Notes: generated by a model not told the origin, from the sequence alone. DNA of 64,000 nt from Paenibacillus sp. FSL H8-0079 (GCF_037991315.1 NZ_CP150300.1:1550001-1614000); one strand, 5' to 3'. Counted from the first letter of the stretch, positions 26,846 to 35,139 are shown. Numbers and translations are program-made.

Positions 26846-27517
26846 ATGGAAGTGGAATATTTGATGCGTGTACTCATAGCTGGAATATGTGGTGTGCTAA
26901 TCGGATATGAGCGCAAGAATCGAATGAAAGAGGCGGGAATCCGTACTCATTTTGTGGTCGCCGTTGGCGCTGCCCTGATGATGATTGTGTCCAAGTACGG
27001 ATTCCAGGATCAGGCAGGCTGGGACAATCTGTCCCTTGATCCATCAAGGATCGCTGCACAGGTTGTTAGCGGTGTGGGGTTCATTGGCGCTGGCATGATC
27101 TTCACGCAGCGGCATACGGTCAGAGGATTGACCACAGCGGCAGGCATATGGGCTACGGCAGGCATGGGACTTGCGGTGGGTTCAGGTCTGTATTGGACAG
27201 GTGCAGGCGTGACGCTGCTTATTGTCGTGGCACAGATGCTACTACATAGACCTACGCGCTGGCTGGTTTCGGCACGAACAGAGACGTTAACCATCCATCT
27301 GCAAAAGGAGGGAGAGGCCCTGAAGACTGTTCTGGCACTGCTGGGACAGGAAAAGATCTCGGTCATCGGATTTAAAACAGAACAGCAAAAAAGCACAGAC
27401 TCCGAAGAAGAGACTGTGCTTGAGTTCACATTGCAACTACCGGGTTCATACCGGGGAGAGCAATTGATTATTTTGTTACAGGATGTGCCTCACGTTCGAT
27501 CTGCTGAGTTGAAATGA
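26846..27517 (+). CDS. MgtC/SapB-family membrane protein
   Basis: The ATG at 26846 (GAGGTGATGTGC upstream) fits best, giving 223 residues. Several hydrophobic helices are seen, with the family signature GYERKNRMKEAGIRTHFVVAVGAAL and GVGFIGAGMIF spread over residues ~20-95, then ATAGMGLAVGSG. The C-terminal ~75 residues are a soluble ACT-like domain. MgtC proteins affect magnesium limitation survival and membrane energetics. A hairpin, not a strong terminator, follows. Confidence 0.92.
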   Translation: MEVEYLMRVLIAGICGVLIGYERKNRMKEAGIRTHFVVAVGAALMMIVSKYGFQDQAGWDNLSLDPSRIAAQVVSGVGFIGAGMIFTQRHTVRGLTTAAGIWATAGMGLAVGSGLYWTGAGVTLLIVVAQMLLHRPTRWLVSARTETLTIHLQKEGEALKTVLALLGQEKISVIGFKTEQQKSTDSEEETVLEFTLQLPGSYRGEQLIILLQDVPHVRSAELK

Positions 27518-27519
27518 AG

Positions 27520-27585
27520 CGAACCTGCATGGATCAAAAGACGACCCATCCATCCAGATTCAAATGTTAATTCCGTACAGGTTCG
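27520..27585. terminator. possible shared stem-loop between convergent genes
   Basis: CGAACCTG at 27520-27527 pairs with CAGGTTCG at 27578-27585, with CATGGATC/GATGGATGG-like inner complementarity. No clear T-tract, so its role as terminator is uncertain. Confidence 0.4.
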
Positions 27586-27586
27586 A

Positions 27587-28483
27587 TTACTGACCTTCTC
27601 CAACAATGGTTTCCGGTCGAGACACGGGTTTGCCTTCAAGCAGGCACTCAATGGCATGTGCGACACCGTGCTCCACATTAGTCAGCGTTATGGCTTTGGC
27701 TAATGCCTGGATTTCGGGTTCGCCATTACCCATGGCGATGCCGAGTCCTGCCATTTTTAACATGGAGACATCGTTGAAGTTATCCCCGATCGCTGCTGTA
27801 TCTTCCATGGAGATGTTCAGGTGAGCCGCCAGTTTGGTGAGGGCATTACCTTTGGATACGTCCGGGTGCTGCATTTCGAAGTTGTGCTCAAAGGATACAA
27901 CCATGGCTACATCGGATCGGGAAGCGAAGTGTTCTCGTCCTGTCTTTACTTTGTCCGGATTCATGGAGAAGGCCATAATATTGTAGATGCAGGCTTCTGC
28001 CGGAATTTCGATGTGGTTATTTACGCGGTGGTAGTCTTTTTTGTCATAGTGTTTCTTGATGGCCCGAATCATGCGTGCAATGTCTTCACCAGGGTTCGAA
28101 CCAAGAACGCGTTCCATTTCGGCGAGCAAGGTCTCGTGACTGCTAAGCGGGGCATAGATACCTTGCTGCGTGGAAGCCTCATAATAGAAATCATGATCTT
28201 CCAGCCACTGCATGACGGAAGCTGCTGTGTCACGTTCAAGTGGAAGATGGAATAGACGTTCACCGTCTGCATCATGAATCGTGGCTCCGTTGGAGCCGAT
28301 AATTGGGGTTTTGATTCCGCCTTCGCGGCTGATGGTCACAACATCGGAGTAGACACGTCCTGTAGCGATTGTAACCTTCATACCGGATTGCTGTGCTTTT
28401 TGAATGGCTGCGGCATTCTCCGGGCTAATCTGGCTGTCTCTGTTCAATAAAGTTCCATCTAAATCTGTGGCAAATAATTTCAT
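27587..28483 (-). CDS. Cof-type HAD-IIB phosphatase
   Basis: With the ATG at 28481-28483 the protein has 298 residues and opens with HAD motif I MKLFATDLDGTLL. Motif II is TIATGR, and motif IV is AIGDNFNDVSMLKMAGLGIAMGNG. The C2B cap places it in the Cof/YidA group that dephosphorylates sugar phosphates or similar metabolites. The ribosome site (AAGGAG) lies in the last codons of the DeoR-type regulator gene upstream, with 4 bases between the genes, so they form an operon. Confidence 0.93.
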   Translation of the reverse strand: MKLFATDLDGTLLNRDSQISPENAAAIQKAQQSGMKVTIATGRVYSDVVTISREGGIKTPIIGSNGATIHDADGERLFHLPLERDTAASVMQWLEDHDFYYEASTQQGIYAPLSSHETLLAEMERVLGSNPGEDIARMIRAIKKHYDKKDYHRVNNHIEIPAEACIYNIMAFSMNPDKVKTGREHFASRSDVAMVVSFEHNFEMQHPDVSKGNALTKLAAHLNISMEDTAAIGDNFNDVSMLKMAGLGIAMGNGEPEIQALAKAITLTNVEHGVAHAIECLLEGKPVSRPETIVGEGQ

Positions 28484-28487
28484 ATAT

Positions 28488-29264
28488 TTACAACTCCTTA
28501 TCATTTGTAGGTTCGGGAATGAGAATCTCAACTTGTTGTTCGGCTAGAAAAACAAGCCATTCTTTGGTTGGCCATTGATCCGTAATCAATACATCCACCA
28601 ATGACCAGTCGGCAAAACGATAACCATAACGTCTATCAAACTTGGATTGATCTGCAAGAACAACGACTTTCTTGGCAGCTTTCATCATTTGGTGTTTAAT
28701 TTTCCCTTCCTCTTCGGAAGCACTGAAGCCATCCATGGTGATACCGCCAATTCCGATAAAGGCTTTATCTACATAATAGTGGGAGAGAGTCTCGATAACA
28801 GAGGTACCGTAGACATAACGTTGTTCCTTATCCACTTTGCCGCCGAGTAAACGAATCTGGACAGCTGTGTGATTGGAGAGAAGATCAGCGGAATGAATCG
28901 AATTAGTAATGACGGTACAGGATTTGCCGTTCAAGTTCTCGGCACAGGCCTGCACAGTCGTGGAAGAATCCAGAATAATGATCTCGCCTTGTCTTACAAT
29001 GGCCGCAGCGAGTTTGCCGATGGCTCTTTTTTCCTCAGATACATCGAGTAAACGGTCTTTGTAGGATCTGAATTCTTGCGGAGGAGGGGGAAGAATCGCA
29101 CCGCCACGTGTTCGAATAATGGCATCCTGTTCCTCAAGCTTGATCAGATCCCTGCGTGCAGTATCCCGTGATACATCAAACAAGGTGACAATATCATCGG
29201 CTGAGATGCGATTGTGTTTGCGTAGATGTTCAACAATGAGCTGCATTCGTTCTTCTTGAAACAA
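28488..29264 (-). CDS. DeoR/GlpR-family transcriptional regulator
   Basis: Best start is TTG at 29262-29264, with GGAGGTG about 6 bases upstream, giving MFQEERMQLIVEHLRKH; a GTG at 29273 is also in frame but overlaps the ribosome site. 258 residues. The N-terminal HTH is ISADDIVTLFDVSRDTARRDLIKLEEQ; then the RTRGGAI hinge and the DeoRC sugar-phosphate sensor (ILDSSTTVQACAENL, GIGGITMDGFSASEEEGKIKHQM). It is followed by a Cof-type phosphatase and probably autoregulates the pair. Confidence 0.93.
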   Translation of the reverse strand: MFQEERMQLIVEHLRKHNRISADDIVTLFDVSRDTARRDLIKLEEQDAIIRTRGGAILPPPPQEFRSYKDRLLDVSEEKRAIGKLAAAIVRQGEIIILDSSTTVQACAENLNGKSCTVITNSIHSADLLSNHTAVQIRLLGGKVDKEQRYVYGTSVIETLSHYYVDKAFIGIGGITMDGFSASEEEGKIKHQMMKAAKKVVVLADQSKFDRRYGYRFADWSLVDVLITDQWPTKEWLVFLAEQQVEILIPEPTNDKEL

Positions 29265-29573
29265 ACATGTCACCTCCGGTTGTATGGATGACCGTACTTA
29301 TACTGATACTTTAATTATAAGTATTCTTAATGTGCTTTGCAATATTATAAGTGAACATAAGTTTTTATAAGTGTTTTAATGGATGATTTACATTTTTCCT
29401 GCACAGTGATGACATTGGCATGAATAGGGAAGGTGGTGATTAATGGGTTTCTGAAGAGAAGTATGCAACGGACAAAAAAGGCTTGGGAAATAAATTTTAA
29501 AAAAAGTGTTGCAAGTATAAAATGTCCTGTGGTATACTCATTCTTGTCGCCAAGAAAGACAACTTGTTATTAA
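29265..29573. promoter_or_regulatory. promoter region of the second tRNA group
   Basis: About 309 bases without a gene. TTGCAA at 29509-29514, 18 bases, TATACT at 29533-29538 is a good sigma-A promoter 36 bases before tRNA-Glu. The left part should contain the divergent DeoR promoter, within an AT-rich stretch with repeated TTATAAGT at 29313-29371, a possible operator for the DeoR protein. Confidence 0.6.
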
Positions 29574-29645
29574 GGCCCGTTGGTCAAGGGGTTAAGACAC
29601 CTCCCTTTCACGGAGGTAACAGGGGTTCGAATCCCCTACGGGTCA
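29574..29645 (+). tRNA. tRNA-Glu (TTC)
   Basis: 72 bases, acceptor GGCCCGT with ACGGGTC, anticodon TTC in CTTTCAC, T-arm GGTTCGAATCC. CCA not encoded. Confidence 0.96.
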
Positions 29646-29751
29646 TATCTTCACCACCTCATGAGATTTATATTTTCGATGAGAAATCCTCAAAGTCATT
29701 GCTCTTAGAGACAAGAATGAAGCGTGGCACATCCGGTGAAGTTTACAGCAA

Positions 29752-29827
29752 GAGCCATTAGCTCAGTTGGTAGAGCACCTGACTTTTAATCAGGGTGTCG
29801 AAGGTTCGAGCCCTTCATGGCTCACCA
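29752..29827 (+). tRNA. tRNA-Lys (TTT)
   Basis: 76 bases with encoded CCA. Acceptor GAGCCAT with ATGGCTC, anticodon TTT in CTTTTAA. Confidence 0.97.
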
Positions 29828-29845
29828 TTTTTTACAATTGAATAT

Positions 29846-29928
29846 GCGGTCGTGGTGGAATGGCAGACACGCTATCTTGAGGGGGTAGTGGGTGTATACC
29901 CGTGGAGGTTCGAGTCCTCTCGACCGCA
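29846..29928 (+). tRNA. tRNA-Leu (GAG), copy 1
   Basis: 83 bases, acceptor GCGGTCG with CGACCGC, anticodon GAG in TTGAGGG, class II variable arm. A second copy at 54324 differs only by two compensating bases in the variable arm. Confidence 0.95.
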
Positions 29929-29948
29929 TCACAGCAACAACGTTATAA

Positions 29949-29983
29949 GATAGACTCTCATGATCATTCGTGGGAGTCTATCT
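29949..29983 (+). terminator. terminator of the tRNA group
   Basis: AGATAGACTC-TCA pairs with TGG-GAGTCTATCTT, then TG TG T-rich sequence. Confidence 0.75.
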
Positions 29984-30100
29984 TTGTGTTATATGATATG
30001 CCTCATCATATTCGGGGGATTTAAAGGCTGAGCATTCAGGAATAATGTGGTATAATTTAAGCAGATGAGTTGATTATTACGGTTGGAAGGCGGTTCTTGT

Positions 30101-30538
30101 ATGCAGTCGATCTATGAGCGAATTGAACACCTGATTGCCGAACGAGGAATGACCAAGAAGGCTTTCTGCCAACAGCTGAAGATTAGCACAGGCAATCTGG
30201 GTGATTGGAAACGTGGCAAGTCTATTCCGAGTACGAATAAGTTAATTGAAATTGCTTCGTTTTTTGATGTGAGTCTCGACTGGCTCATGATTGGGCGTCC
30301 ATCGAAGGAAGCGATGGTGCGGGAAAAACGGGAGGATTATTTTTTTGACGTGTTGCGGCAATTGAATTGCCAGGAAAGCGAATTATCGACTGTGGAACAG
30401 TCTTTTATCAGTGAATATATCGAGTTTACCCGTTACCGTAAATCCAAGGAAAGCAAAGATGCAGGAGATTATCGCTATAAGCTGGAGAATAATTCAGGGA
30501 ATAAGATAGAGAATAAGTCTGAGGAAAACGAAGCGTAA
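30101..30538 (+). CDS. XRE-family HTH regulator
   Basis: 145 residues from the ATG at 30101 (AAGGCGG upstream); a TTG at 30083 is unlikely. The first 70 residues are a Cro/C1 HTH (IAERGMTKKAFCQQLKISTGNLGDWKRGKSIPSTNKLIEIASFFDVSLDWLM). The remainder is a charged, low-complexity tail rich in Lys, Glu and Asn. Its natural terminator has been split by the island: only the left half of the hairpin remains at 30570-30584. Target genes unknown. Confidence 0.88.
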   Translation: MQSIYERIEHLIAERGMTKKAFCQQLKISTGNLGDWKRGKSIPSTNKLIEIASFFDVSLDWLMIGRPSKEAMVREKREDYFFDVLRQLNCQESELSTVEQSFISEYIEFTRYRKSKESKDAGDYRYKLENNSGNKIENKSEENEA

Positions 30539-30633
30539 ACGATATGAGCATCCATAGACTGGATGTACAAAAACCTCTGGACTAATCCGAAAAATAAAGT
30601 GTACCCTTTGTAAAGGACATTTTGAAAAAAAAC

Positions 30634-31032
30634 TAGGCAACTTGTTGAAGCTGCTGTCTGTATTTTACAGGCGGCAGCTTTTTCAAATTCTATTGCCCTC
30701 GATAATGATTATAGTACGTCATATAACTCTTAATTTCTCGTTTTACTTCTTCTAATGTTTCGCATTCTTTGATATTCGTTTCATCCTTAAAATGCCCAAA
30801 GAATGATTCTTGGGGAGCGTTATCCCAACAGTTTCCTCGTCGTGACATGGATTGAGTTAACCCCATTTTTTTCACTACGGATTGGAATTGTGGGTTCGTA
30901 TAATGAAAGCCTTGATCGGAATGGATTAAGGCATCTTTTGTTATATGTAATCGCCTGTTAACTGACAGCGATTACATTTGGGTTTCGCTTTAGCTGTTCT
31001 TGTTCTTTCTTAGTCAGTAATCTTTTTGTCAT
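30634..31032 (-). pseudogene. IS3 transposase remnant (start of OrfA fused to end of OrfB)
   Basis: The first 24 residues (ending NVIAVS) of an IS3 OrfA are followed after a deletion by HITKDALIHSDQGFHYTNPQ, containing the second catalytic Asp region of the DDE domain, then SRRGNCWDNAPQESFFGHFK with the final Glu. After YYNHYRGQ the conserved Trp codon is a TAG, and the natural end (NLKKLPPVKYRQQLQQVA, stop at 30634) lies beyond it. So it carries both a deletion and a nonsense mutation and cannot act. Confidence 0.85.
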
Positions 31033-31068
31033 AAGAGTTCCGCTCCAACCTCTTTTTTCATTATAATC

Positions 31069-31123
31069 AAAATCCCCTATAAGATGGACTTTTTTCAAAG
31101 TGTCCATTCTTATAGGGGATTTT
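31069..31123. repeat. palindromic IS end, copy P1
   Basis: ATCCCCTATAAGATGGAC, then TTTTTTCAAAGT, then GTCCATTCTTATAGGGGAT: a long inverted repeat at the left-hand IS terminus. A near-identical palindrome (P2) is at 41973-42028, the right border of the island. Confidence 0.8.
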
Positions 31124-31169
31124 AAACCTTCGCTTATAAAAGCTTTTTTTTCATATCACATAGTTAAAT

Positions 31170-31664
31170 CTAAATGAAGATCTCTAGATTAGCAGAAATT
31201 TTTTTGGATAACGAAATTAAAAGCTCCCGCTCCTGTTCCGAAAGATCTTGAGAAGCGACTTTCTCCATTTCCGTCCAAACAGCAGTAGCCTTATCCACAA
31301 GTTCTCGGCCAACTTCAGTTAGTTTAACAAGCGTGACACGACCATCCTTGGGCGAACGAGAACGAGTGACTAGCCCTGATTCCTCCAATCGCCGAACTGA
31401 TTTGGCAATCGTAGAATGATCAAGTCGCATAGTCCGTCCAAGACTTTGCTGCGATTGCCCATCTTGCTCCCCTAACTGCATCAACATAATTTCTTGACCT
31501 GGAAACAAACCAGCCTGACGCAACAAATGTGCGGCCAAACCACGGTGTGATCTAGCCATAGAGAAAATTGCGAAATTTATGATAAATTGCTGAATGACTT
31601 GCATATCCTTTTCAACTTTAGATGAATTGGAGATATGCTGGTTCTTTTTTTCAAAGTTACTCAT
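31170..31664 (-). CDS. MarR-family transcriptional regulator
   Basis: 164 residues from the ATG at 31664 (AAAGGTGATAAG upstream). Winged HTH in the middle: QSQQSLGRTMRLDHSTIAKSVRRLEESGLVTRSRSPKDGRVTLVKLTEVG, with the DGR wing loop typical of MarR. There is no Cys near the N-terminus of the type used by OhrR. The imperfect palindrome GTAG-N9-CTAC at 31703-31719 just upstream may be its own operator. It is followed on the same strand order by an old-yellow-enzyme gene located upstream, which it probably controls. Confidence 0.88.
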   Translation of the reverse strand: MSNFEKKNQHISNSSKVEKDMQVIQQFIINFAIFSMARSHRGLAAHLLRQAGLFPGQEIMLMQLGEQDGQSQQSLGRTMRLDHSTIAKSVRRLEESGLVTRSRSPKDGRVTLVKLTEVGRELVDKATAVWTEMEKVASQDLSEQERELLISLSKKISANLEIFI

Positions 31665-31746
31665 CTTTCTTATCACCTTTCCGCACTTACTTATTACCAA
31701 GCGTAGTGAATTAATCTACACTTCTAAAGGAGCGGAGTTGTAAATA

Positions 31747-31793
31747 AAAAAATGCGCCCATACTATAGCTTCAAATGCTGTAGTATGGTGCCG
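31747..31793 (-). terminator. terminator of the old-yellow-enzyme gene
   Basis: CCATACTATAGC at 31758 pairs with GCTGTAGTATGG at 31777-31788 around TTCAAAT; read on the minus strand it is followed by GCGCATTTTTTT. Confidence 0.8.
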
Positions 31794-31818
31794 CACAATA
31801 TGAAACTATAGTCACTGT

Positions 31819-32877
31819 TTATTTCATGGTTGGATAATCGGTATAGCCGTGACTGTCACCGCCATAAAAAGTTTTAGGGTCGGCTTCATTTAGGGATGCT
31901 CCTGATTTCAAACGCTCCACTAGATCAGGATTGGCCAGGGCCAAGGTTCCTACCGATACAATATCGGCCAAGTTATCTTTCAAGTCTCTATCCAGTTCTT
32001 CTAAAGGACGTCCCGGTCGATTGACGATAAGTACAGTTGGCCAAGCCAAACGTATATTCTTAAGCGTCTCTTCATCCCCGCCGTGTAGAATATGAAGGTA
32101 GGCTAAGTTAAGTTTCGCCAGCTCGGAAATCAAGTATTCATATACTTTGGGACCGTCTGTGCCTTCGATAAGATCCCCTAGAGGAACCCCAGGTGATAGT
32201 CGGATTGCTGTACGACTGGCTCCAATTTCCTCAGCTACTGCTTTCGCCACTTCGATGGCAAATTTAGCGCGATTTTCAATAGAACCTCCATAAGAATCGG
32301 TGCGTACGTTTGCATTCTCAGAAATAAACTGATGTATAAGATACCCGTTTGCCCCATGAATCTCTACACCATCAGCTCCGGCTTCTATGGCAGCTGCGGC
32401 GGCTTTGCGGAAATCCCCAATGGTTTCTTGAATTTCTTCCAAACCTAACTCACGCGGAACAGGAACATCTTGCATGCCTTTTGCAGTATACATTTGTGTC
32501 TTTGGGGCAATTGCTGAAGGTGCAACTGGCTGACGGTGATGAGGTGTATTTTCTGGATGTGACATGCGGCCTGCATGCATAAGCTGAATGAACAAATGCC
32601 CTCCTGCTTGATGAACACGATCAGTGATTTGTTTCCAGCCTTTAATGTGCTCATCCATATAAATACCTGGTGAAGATAGGTAACCTTGCCCATCCTCTGA
32701 TGGCTGAACTCCTTCACTGATTAAAAGCCCCATTGAAGCACGTTGTTCATAATACTCTGCACTATGTGTTCCAGGAGTGCCATCATAAAGAGCGCGTGAT
32801 CTAGTCATTGGGGCGAGTGCCAAACGATGTTGCAAATTTAAGTTTCCTACTGTAACTGATTTCCAAATTGTATTCAT
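31819..32877 (-). CDS. old yellow enzyme-family NADH:flavin oxidoreductase (alkene reductase)
   Basis: 352 residues from the ATG at 32875-32877, which has GAGGAG eight bases upstream; longer in-frame starts lack a site. The FMN TIM barrel has LALAPMTRSRA at the start, FIQLMHAGRMSHPE, DGVEIHGANGYLIHQFISENANVRTDSYGGSIENR in the middle (substrate His and Asn of HGAN) and LANPDLVERL at the end. Such enzymes (NemA, xenobiotic reductase) reduce activated alkenes, nitro compounds or quinones with NAD(P)H. A strong promoter with an operator lies upstream (32907-32952). Confidence 0.95.
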   Translation of the reverse strand: MNTIWKSVTVGNLNLQHRLALAPMTRSRALYDGTPGTHSAEYYEQRASMGLLISEGVQPSEDGQGYLSSPGIYMDEHIKGWKQITDRVHQAGGHLFIQLMHAGRMSHPENTPHHRQPVAPSAIAPKTQMYTAKGMQDVPVPRELGLEEIQETIGDFRKAAAAAIEAGADGVEIHGANGYLIHQFISENANVRTDSYGGSIENRAKFAIEVAKAVAEEIGASRTAIRLSPGVPLGDLIEGTDGPKVYEYLISELAKLNLAYLHILHGGDEETLKNIRLAWPTVLIVNRPGRPLEELDRDLKDNLADIVSVGTLALANPDLVERLKSGASLNEADPKTFYGGDSHGYTDYPTMK

Positions 32878-32906
32878 ATAAAAACTCCTCATAATTTTCT
32901 GATTAA

Positions 32907-32952
32907 ATGTTTCCGGCAACATAAATTTAACAGACAGTATTTTGATTGTCAA
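32907..32952 (-). promoter_or_regulatory. promoter and operator of the old-yellow-enzyme gene
   Basis: Minus strand: TTGACA (32947-32952), 17 bases, TAAATT (32924-32929), then the 16-bp near-palindrome ATGTTGCCGGAAACAT (32907-32922) overlapping the expected transcription start. The same 14-base core stands directly after another promoter at 33072-33118. Confidence 0.75.
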
Positions 32953-33071
32953 CACATTTACTTTTAACTAACAAGACTTGTTAAAGCAGCAAAAAAACAA
33001 CTGGCTTAGTTTCAAATTTCTCAAAACCAACAATAAATTTTGGCTTAGTAAAAACTCTTTTGAAAAATGCG

Positions 33072-33118
33072 TTGACGAAAGCATATCTCATTAGATATAT
33101 TCATGTTGCCGGAAACGT
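33072..33118 (+). promoter_or_regulatory. divergent promoter with matching operator
   Basis: TTGACG (33072-33077), 18 bases, TATATT (33096-33101), then ATGTTGCCGGAAAC at 33103-33116. The promoter points toward the Rrf2 gene 190 bases away; nothing else coding lies between, so it may originally have served a lost gene. The rest of 32953-33306 holds no gene. Confidence 0.6.
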
Positions 33119-33306
33119 ATTTGTAGTGAAAAGATTCTCTGCATAAAATGGAGATTCTAAAATACTTCAATGACAAGAAGCGCTGGCGACTCGTTATGAT
33201 AAGTTGACGTGTGGGTTCAAGTTGTTTTTTGATACTAGCATCCATTATGCTGACTTGCTAAAGTTTTAATACAAGCCTAAGAAAGGCTTTTGTGAAGGTG
33301 GATACG

Positions 33307-33720
33307 ATGAATAGTGAGTTAAGTGTTGCTTTGTATGTTCTTGTTCTTCTAGGTACAAATAAAGAAAGATTAACAAGTTCTCAAATTTCTGAATGTATTC
33401 AGGTACATCCAGCTAGAATACGTCATATCCTCAGTAAATTTAAGAAAAGTGGATACCTTGAGACAAAAGAAGGTAGCGATGGTGGTTATCTTCTATCACA
33501 AAATCCACAGGAAATTAATCTAAAAGATCTATATACGATGATTTCATCGAAACCACTTCATATTTCGAAGCGATCACTAAATTCTAAGGAAAGTTTTCCT
33601 GCAAAAGTGGACAATCAGTTGGAGTTTATTTTTAAAGCTTGTGAATTAAAGCTTTTACAACAACTTCAGGAGATCACCCTCGCAGATATGATAGATTCAA
33701 TCAACAATGCTTCAGGTTAA
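33307..33720 (+). CDS. Rrf2-family transcriptional regulator
   Basis: 137 residues from the ATG at 33307, preceded by GAAGGTGG. Winged HTH: SVALYVLVLLGTNKERLTSSQISECIQVHPARIRHILSKFKKSGYLETKEGSDGGYLLSQ. The three-Cys Fe-S cluster motif of IscR/NsrR is absent, and only one Cys lies in the C-terminal part, so it belongs to the cluster-free group such as CymR/YwnA/Saro types. It is followed two bases later by a MarR gene, making a two-regulator operon. AT-rich codon use sets it apart from the core genes. Confidence 0.87.
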   Translation: MNSELSVALYVLVLLGTNKERLTSSQISECIQVHPARIRHILSKFKKSGYLETKEGSDGGYLLSQNPQEINLKDLYTMISSKPLHISKRSLNSKESFPAKVDNQLEFIFKACELKLLQQLQEITLADMIDSINNASG

Positions 33721-33722
33721 CA

Positions 33723-34211
33723 ATGAATCCAGAAAGCAATAAATTCAACATTGGTGAGCCCATGGAGAGGAACATAATATTTATGGAGAAAGTCTACACG
33801 CTGTATACTGACGTAATTTATTCTCTGAAAATGGTTAATAATCAACTTAATACTAATCTTGACAAAAAAGGAAAAACCAATTGGACCAGATGTCAAATTT
33901 TAAGATATCTAACGGATATGAGTGAATGTACTCAAACATCGTTACAGAGAGCTATTAATATAGATCATGCAGCAATAACCAGACATCTTCAAATACTCGA
34001 AGTAAACGGGGATATATTTCGAAAACGTAACCCCGATAATCTTCGGGAAAATATAATTCAGATTACTGAGCAGAGTCTTTCAACCTATAACTCTTATTCT
34101 ATTAGTCACATGGATTTGTATGAGGAAATATTCAAGGAACTCGACTCGAAAATGCTTGTGACACTTTTAGATAATCTGAAGAAGTTGGACAATAATTTAG
34201 AATCTATATAA
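33723..34211 (+). CDS. MarR-family transcriptional regulator
   Basis: Up to 162 residues; the ATG at 33723 is two bases after the Rrf2 stop, but ATGs at 33762 (after GGTGAG) and 33783 are also possible. The winged HTH is central (QTSLQRAINIDHAAITRHLQILEVNGDIFRKRNPDNLRENIIQITEQ). AT-rich composition like its neighbour. A terminator at 34237 closes the operon. Likely targets are the adjacent DoxX promoter with its repeated boxes, but that is inference. Confidence 0.85.
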   Translation: MNPESNKFNIGEPMERNIIFMEKVYTLYTDVIYSLKMVNNQLNTNLDKKGKTNWTRCQILRYLTDMSECTQTSLQRAINIDHAAITRHLQILEVNGDIFRKRNPDNLRENIIQITEQSLSTYNSYSISHMDLYEEIFKELDSKMLVTLLDNLKKLDNNLESI

Positions 34212-34236
34212 TTATCTTGTTTACATTAACAATTTT

Positions 34237-34268
34237 AGCCTTAATCCTTACGAGGGTTTAAGGCTTTT
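34237..34268 (+). terminator. terminator of the Rrf2-MarR operon
   Basis: GCCTTAATCC pairs with GGGTTTAAGGC around TTACGA, followed by TTTTC. Confidence 0.75.
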
Positions 34269-34334
34269 CATTTATGTCCCTGTTTAACCCAAAAGAAAAG
34301 ATGACATCGAATCATGTAGTACATATTGTTTTTA

Positions 34335-34398
34335 TTGACACTAATATAGTCTAATGTTAGGATGTTTTTACCCTAATATTAGGATGAATAATGTTAGG
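34335..34398 (+). promoter_or_regulatory. DoxX promoter with three repeated operator boxes
   Basis: TTGACA (34335-34340), 17 bases, TAGGAT (34358-34363). Three related boxes are CTAATGTTAG (34351-34360), the perfect palindrome CCTAATATTAGG (34372-34383) and TAATGTTAGG (34389-34398). They cover the -10 element and start site, as a repressor would. Confidence 0.65.
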
Positions 34399-34414
34399 GT
34401 AAAAGGGGGGAGTA

Positions 34415-34738
34415 ATGAATATTTTATCAATTGTTCTTCAAGTTATATTGGGGTTAGGATTTCTAATGTTTGGATTTATGAAGTTTGGGTCAAAGCAAAT
34501 GGTGGAAGGATTTAAGCATTATATGATCGAAGTCATTTCAGCGGTATTCATTATTGCAGGTATTTGGAGTAAGAGTTTAGCTGCATGGGGAGGTTTACTC
34601 ATCGTAGTGACAATGCTAGGTGCCATAATTACTCATATTAAAATAAAAGATCAAATGAAACAAATGCTAATGCCTATTATTTGATTAATTCTTGGATTAG
34701 CAGTATTACTAATAAATTTCGAATCTTTGTTTGCATGA
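34415..34738 (+). pseudogene. DoxX-family membrane protein, broken
   Basis: The frame begins with the DoxX signature (VLQVILGLGFLMFGFMKFGSKQMVEGFKHY), jumps directly to MIEVISAVFIIAGIWSK so that about 12 residues expected between the first two helices are missing, and meets a TGA at 34682-34684 after LMPII. The same frame continues past the TGA with LILGLAVLLINFESLFA and a proper stop at 34738. So there is a small deletion plus a nonsense codon. DoxX-like proteins are often induced with quinone or thiol stress genes. Confidence 0.8.
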
Positions 34739-34756
34739 ATGCTTAGTTAATCTAAG

Positions 34757-35139
34757 GAGAAATTAAAATAGGAATTCAAATTATTCAAACTGGCTCTGGT
34801 GTGTATCATGCTGAGGCTTTAAAGGAACCAACAGAAGCCTCTCAAATCTGGTTTGAACCACACTTAAGCCAAGCAGTAAAACGTGCACCTATCTATTTAC
34901 AATACGAATCTAATCATTTTTCCTTAATAGATAAAGATGGTGTAACAATTAAAAGACTTTTAGGAAACCATTCACCAATGCAACTCGTGACGGATGCCCA
35001 AATGTGGGATGTAATCATTCCACAGGGAAAAGTATATACCCATAGTCTTTCGTTAAATCGTACATTGGCTGGTTTAGTCATCAGAGGGGATGGAACTCTT
35101 TCATCAGACACGATTGAAGCAAATTTTGTAGTTATCTAG
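34757..35139 (+). pseudogene. pirin-family (bicupin) protein, N-terminal part missing
   Basis: About 125 codons matching the second half of a pirin: IQIIQTGSGVYHAEALKEP and the following cupin strands (SQIWFEPHLSQAVKRAPIYLQY). The normal N-terminal cupin with metal-binding His residues is absent. An AAGGAG lies at 34755, but no ATG; the frame reads from the middle of the fold, and a GTG at 34801 would omit the family's HAE motif neighbours. Best treated as a truncated gene. Confidence 0.7.

Larger units (their letters stand above)
30600..31123 (-). mobile_element. IS3-family (IS150-like) element, internally deleted
   Basis: About 0.52 kb instead of ~1.5 kb. On the minus strand the start of the first transposase frame is at 31032 (MTKRLLTKKEQEQLKRNPN), then the sequence jumps to the C-terminal DDE part of the second frame. 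Both ends carry related inverted repeats with GGACA and TTTTGAAAAAA. It forms the left border of the island. Confidence 0.8.
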
